Shown here piece by piece: positions 32,184 through 34,500 of a stretch of DNA of 34,500 nt (positions within the stretch are counted from its first letter, which is position 1; every line of letters begins with the position of its first letter). The notes under the pieces are model-generated. The model searched no databases. It was not told the origin of the DNA and saw nothing but the letters and a program-made list of their open reading frames with translations. The stretch comes from CAZHMN01 sp964533705 (GTDB taxonomy: Bacteria; Electryoneota; B3-LCP). Made by a program: the position numbers and the translations under genes. The stretch is from positions 1 to 34,500 of the forward strand of contig CAZHMN010000026.1 of NCBI GenBank assembly GCA_964533705.1, given 5' to 3'.

Positions 32184-34271
32184 ATGAACTTAACGCGCTC
32201 ACTTGTGAACTTGTCATGCATGGTTTTGATCTTTTCGATCGCTTTAGCGGAGGAGCCGGGCATCTACCGCCTTCCAGCAGAGGCGAAGGATATTCTGGTT
32301 CAGATGAAATCCACCGTCCGCCATGGCAGTTTCGGGGGTGATCTCATTGCCGATTTGAGCGCGGATGAGGTGGAGAATTTAGTCCACCGCGGTTTTCAGG
32401 TGGAGCAACTCTATGCCAGCGTCTTCGAGCAGGACGCCTATTTCCGCTCTCTGCCTGGCTTTGACGATTTTCATACCTATGAAGAGATTCGGGACGATTT
32501 CTACTCATACGCCGCTTCCCACCCGGACATCGCCGTCATAGAAGTGCTGGGCTATTCCGTTCAGAACCGGGAACTGTTCGCTATGAAGATCACCGATAAC
32601 CCCAACATCGAGGAAGACGAACCCGAGCTGGTCTTCTGGGGTGGTATTCACGGCGACGAATATACCTCTGCCGAACTTCCCTACCTGTATATGCTCTATC
32701 TCTGCGAAAATTATGGGATTGATCCCAGCGTCACCCAGTATGTGGATAACAACGAGATCTGGTGCATTCCCATGATCAATCCCGACGGACATGAAATGGG
32801 AATTCGCTACAACGCCAATTGGGTGGATTTAAATCGGGACTATGGTTATCAATGGGACGGTTGGGGATCGAGTTCTGCACCCTTCTCGCAGATCGAGACG
32901 CGGATTGTGCGCCAATTCTGCATGGAGAACAATATCACCCTCTCTACGACCTTCCATTGTTCGGGCGACGTGCTCTTTTATCAATGGGGTTACAGCCCCG
33001 ATGCCACTCCCGATGCGGACGTTATCTACCGGGTGGGAGACCGATATGCCAGCCTGGCCGATTACGATTTTGAAAATTCCTGGGAAGATTACGAAACTCA
33101 CGGTGAACTGCTGGACTATCTCTATGGCAGTCACTGCGGGCTCTGCTATACGGTGGAAACCAGTTCTTTTTCCGGTTCAGTGCCTCAGACTTTCGCCAGA
33201 AACCAGTTGGGGATGAATTTTTTCTGCCGTATTGCCGGTGAGGGACTTCACGGAATTGTTACCGACGCGCAGACGGGAGAACCGCTCTGGGCCGCGGTAT
33301 GGATTACCGGTCGCGCCATTCCTTCCTACACCGATCCGGAATTGGGTGATTTGCACAGATTAATGCTGCCGGGTATCTATGACTTGACGGTATGGGCGAA
33401 CGGATATCAACCGCAATCGGTGAACGACGTAACCGTCTCATTTGGGTCTCCCTGCCAATTCGAGGTCGCTCTTCAGCCCGGTGGCGGTGAGTACGCATTT
33501 ATGGTGACGTCCGTCAACCAAGAAGATCCCAACAACAGTTACAACAACGTCACCCAGCCCGCCTGGGCGCTGGGCGCACCAGACGGGTTTCCCTGTTCCA
33601 TCGGCTCTAATGGTTTCATCGTTCTGGATTTCGGCCCGGGTCATGAGATCATGGACGGCCCTGGTGACGATTTTACCGTTACGGAAGCGATCTTCCCCCG
33701 CGATCCCGAGCCTGAGGGATACAGGGTTTACTCTGGGGATGCATATACTCAGAACGCGCTAATCGGCACAGCTATAGGTACCGCTTCGTTCGATCTGGGA
33801 CCCGCGGGAATCACCTCAACTCGCTATCTGAAAATCGTGGATGCTTCCGGATCTAATCCCGATTTGCGCTTTGCGGGCATGGATTTGGATGGAATTACAG
33901 TCATCAATAGCCGCGCCGTTAGCGCAGTAGGAAGGCTGGCTGTGGCATCGCTTCCTGCAAAGCTCGAGCTTTCGGTTTACCCCAACCCCTTCAATCCCAC
34001 CACAATCATCAGTTTTCAGTTGCCGGAGGCGGGTTTGGTGAAATTGGAAATCTTTGATATAAATGGGCGTAATGTAGGGGCGAGGTTACCTCGCCCCTAC
34101 ACCGTCGGATTCGGAGAATCTCGTAAGAGTCTCACGACCGACCTACGTTGGTACCCAGCCGGCACCCACCAGATCACCTTCGATGGTTCCGGCTTGCCGT
34201 CGGGAATCTACGTCTATCGCCTCCAGGCTGGCAACTTAACCACCTTCGGCAAAATGATACTGATGAAATAA
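32184..34271 (+). CDS. Secreted M14 zinc carboxypeptidase with type IX sorting domain
   Basis: An exported metalloprotease of 695 residues. A signal peptide (about 1-22) and short propeptide-like region precede the M14 domain (about 95-345). Zinc ligands are H156 and E159 in GGIHGDE and H258 in TTFHCS. N217-R218 in VDLNRDY binds the substrate carboxylate, NPDG is at 199-202, and the catalytic Glu is E325 in YTVETS, so it should be active. A carboxypeptidase-regulatory-like beta domain covers 354-425 and a second beta domain covers about 435-570. The type A sorting domain follows: Y-P-N-P-F-N-P-T-T-I-I-S, D-I-N-G-R, and GIYVYRLQAG to the basic end. Residues about 632-655 are a palindromic insert absent from the equivalent domain at 18809-20665. 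Promoter at 32107. Confidence 0.92.
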   Translation: MNLTRSLVNLSCMVLIFSIALAEEPGIYRLPAEAKDILVQMKSTVRHGSFGGDLIADLSADEVENLVHRGFQVEQLYASVFEQDAYFRSLPGFDDFHTYEEIRDDFYSYAASHPDIAVIEVLGYSVQNRELFAMKITDNPNIEEDEPELVFWGGIHGDEYTSAELPYLYMLYLCENYGIDPSVTQYVDNNEIWCIPMINPDGHEMGIRYNANWVDLNRDYGYQWDGWGSSSAPFSQIETRIVRQFCMENNITLSTTFHCSGDVLFYQWGYSPDATPDADVIYRVGDRYASLADYDFENSWEDYETHGELLDYLYGSHCGLCYTVETSSFSGSVPQTFARNQLGMNFFCRIAGEGLHGIVTDAQTGEPLWAAVWITGRAIPSYTDPELGDLHRLMLPGIYDLTVWANGYQPQSVNDVTVSFGSPCQFEVALQPGGGEYAFMVTSVNQEDPNNSYNNVTQPAWALGAPDGFPCSIGSNGFIVLDFGPGHEIMDGPGDDFTVTEAIFPRDPEPEGYRVYSGDAYTQNALIGTAIGTASFDLGPAGITSTRYLKIVDASGSNPDLRFAGMDLDGITVINSRAVSAVGRLAVASLPAKLELSVYPNPFNPTTIISFQLPEAGLVKLEIFDINGRNVGARLPRPYTVGFGESRKSLTTDLRWYPAGTHQITFDGSGLPSGIYVYRLQAGNLTTFGKMILMK
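34073..34101. repeat. Perfect 29-base palindrome inside the carboxypeptidase coding sequence
   Basis: TGTAGGGGCGAGGT (34073-34086), one central T, and ACCTCGCCCCTACA (34088-34101) are exact complements, a 14-bp stem with a single-base centre. It lies inside the sorting domain and is translated in frame. GTAGGGG also begins the intergenic palindrome at 34282. Confidence 0.85.
34120..34138. repeat. 19-base repeat element, second copy
   Basis: CTCGTAAGAGTCTCACGAC is the second copy of the element at 28440-28458. It lies just after the palindrome within the inserted segment of the carboxypeptidase gene. Confidence 0.6.
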
Positions 34272-34281
34272 TCGCCGCCGC

Positions 34282-34310
34282 GTAGGGGTTGGTCTTGAAC
34301 CGACCCGTTA
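34282..34310. repeat. Imperfect palindrome with GTAGGGG start
   Basis: GTAGGGGTTGGT, a CTTGA loop and ACCGACCC(GTTA); the stem has a G-T wobble. It shares the GTAGGGG edge with the intragenic palindrome at 34073, and lies just past the carboxypeptidase stop. Confidence 0.55.
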
Positions 34311-34332
34311 GTATCTAAAACAGTAAAAAAGG

Positions 34333-34360
34333 TAGTCGGGGTCGCCCCTGACCCCGACTA
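34333..34360. repeat. Perfect 11-bp palindrome
   Basis: TAGTCGGGGTC (34333-34343) and GACCCCGACTA (34350-34360) with loop GCCCCT. It shares the core TCGGGGTC with the hairpin at 3030-3051. Confidence 0.75.
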
Positions 34361-34380
34361 GAGCCCCTTCCCTTTTTTGC

Positions 34381-34427
34381 CCACCGCTAAAGCGGTGGTC
34401 TACAACGCACAAAGACCGCTGAAGCGG
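34381..34427. repeat. Two related short palindromes with an ACCGCT/AGCGG core
   Basis: CCACCGCT-AA-AGCGGTGG (34381-34398) is followed by CCGCT-GA-AGCGG (34416-34427). Both have the same stem core and a 2-base loop, so they look like two copies of one element. Confidence 0.7.
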
Positions 34428-34445
34428 CCTGAAATGCCGTCAATT

Positions 34446-34463
34446 AGCCCCCTTCAGGGGGCT
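34446..34463. repeat. 8-bp palindrome AGCCCCCT/AGGGGGCT
   Basis: AGCCCCCT (34446-34453), loop TC, AGGGGGCT (34456-34463). No T-run follows. Confidence 0.65.
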
Positions 34464-34475
34464 TGCCACATCGTA

Positions 34476-34498
34476 GCCCGGTCAATTTATGGCCGGGC
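34476..34498. repeat. Hairpin GCCCGG/CCGGGC at the window end
   Basis: GCCCGG (34476-34481) and CCGGGC (34493-34498) with an 11-base loop. It may continue past the window. The stretch 34272-34500 contains no gene that I can see, only these hairpins. Confidence 0.5.
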
Positions 34499-34500
34499 GG

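Noticed and set aside
34272..34500. CRISPR array
   Set aside because: The hairpins differ from one another, spacing is irregular, and no regular repeat-spacer pattern or cas gene was found.

Overview
The window looks like a scaffold from a metagenome-assembled genome of a Gram-negative bacterium, probably an uncultured lineage of the Bacteroidota/Chlorobi/candidate-phyla (FCB) neighbourhood. Three secreted proteins end in the Por/type IX secretion type-A sorting domain (Pro-Asn-Pro-Phe-Asn-Pro or a relative, then G-[IV]-Y-x-[LV]-[KR]-L and a basic C-terminus). There is a TolC/RND envelope system, an LpxH-like phosphatase and lipoproteins. Four runs of exactly 100 N mark scaffolding gaps, and each interrupts a gene. 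No rRNA, tRNA, CRISPR array, transposase or phage gene was seen.

Layout. (1) 1-2971: the end of etfA/fixB, then fixC and fixX of a FixABCX electron-bifurcating complex, with an AT-rich P-loop ATPase gene wedged between fixB and fixC. (2) 3088-6372: a GT39-like membrane glycosyltransferase, a lipoprotein with a formylglycine-generating-enzyme-like fold and a small secreted sorting-domain protein. (3) 6447-8598, minus strand: an AlkA-type DNA glycosylase overlapping a secreted beta-helix protein. (4) 8780-16305: a long, tightly packed operon opened by an Rrf2/IscR-type regulator. It holds Mrp, a MIP18/SufT protein, a PP-loop RNA-thiolation-like enzyme, an unknown 94-residue protein, QueH, IscS, an IscU-MIP18 fusion, a second IscU-like protein lacking the third cysteine, a CobO-type corrinoid adenosyltransferase and an LpxH-like phosphatase. 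It closes with a clear terminator. (5) 16462-20665: a class A penicillin-binding protein and a large secreted sorting-domain protein. (6) 20853-24515: a trehalose operon of otsA (5' end lost in a gap), otsB, an internally duplicated DUF5752-like protein and a TreT-like synthase. (7) 24661-31077, minus strand: a CusCBA-type copper/silver efflux system and a metal-binding lipoprotein with its own promoter. (8) 31303-31908, minus strand: mobA. (9) 32184-34271: a secreted M14 zinc carboxypeptidase. (10) 34272-34500: an intergenic region crowded with hairpins.

How the genes work together. The Rrf2 operon links cluster assembly (IscS, two scaffolds, Mrp, MIP18) to likely users of sulfur or Fe-S clusters in tRNA modification (QueH and the PP-loop protein). 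FixABCX would supply low-potential electrons. The trehalose operon encodes two independent routes to the same sugar. The metal operon spans periplasm and both membranes and uses the same Cys-Met-His metal-binding module in two proteins.

The observations I rate highest are an in-frame palindromic repeat inside the sorting domain of the carboxypeptidase, a 19-base element shared between that insert and the cusB-cusA spacer, the ATPase gene splitting the fix operon, and the two unusual IscU-type scaffolds.
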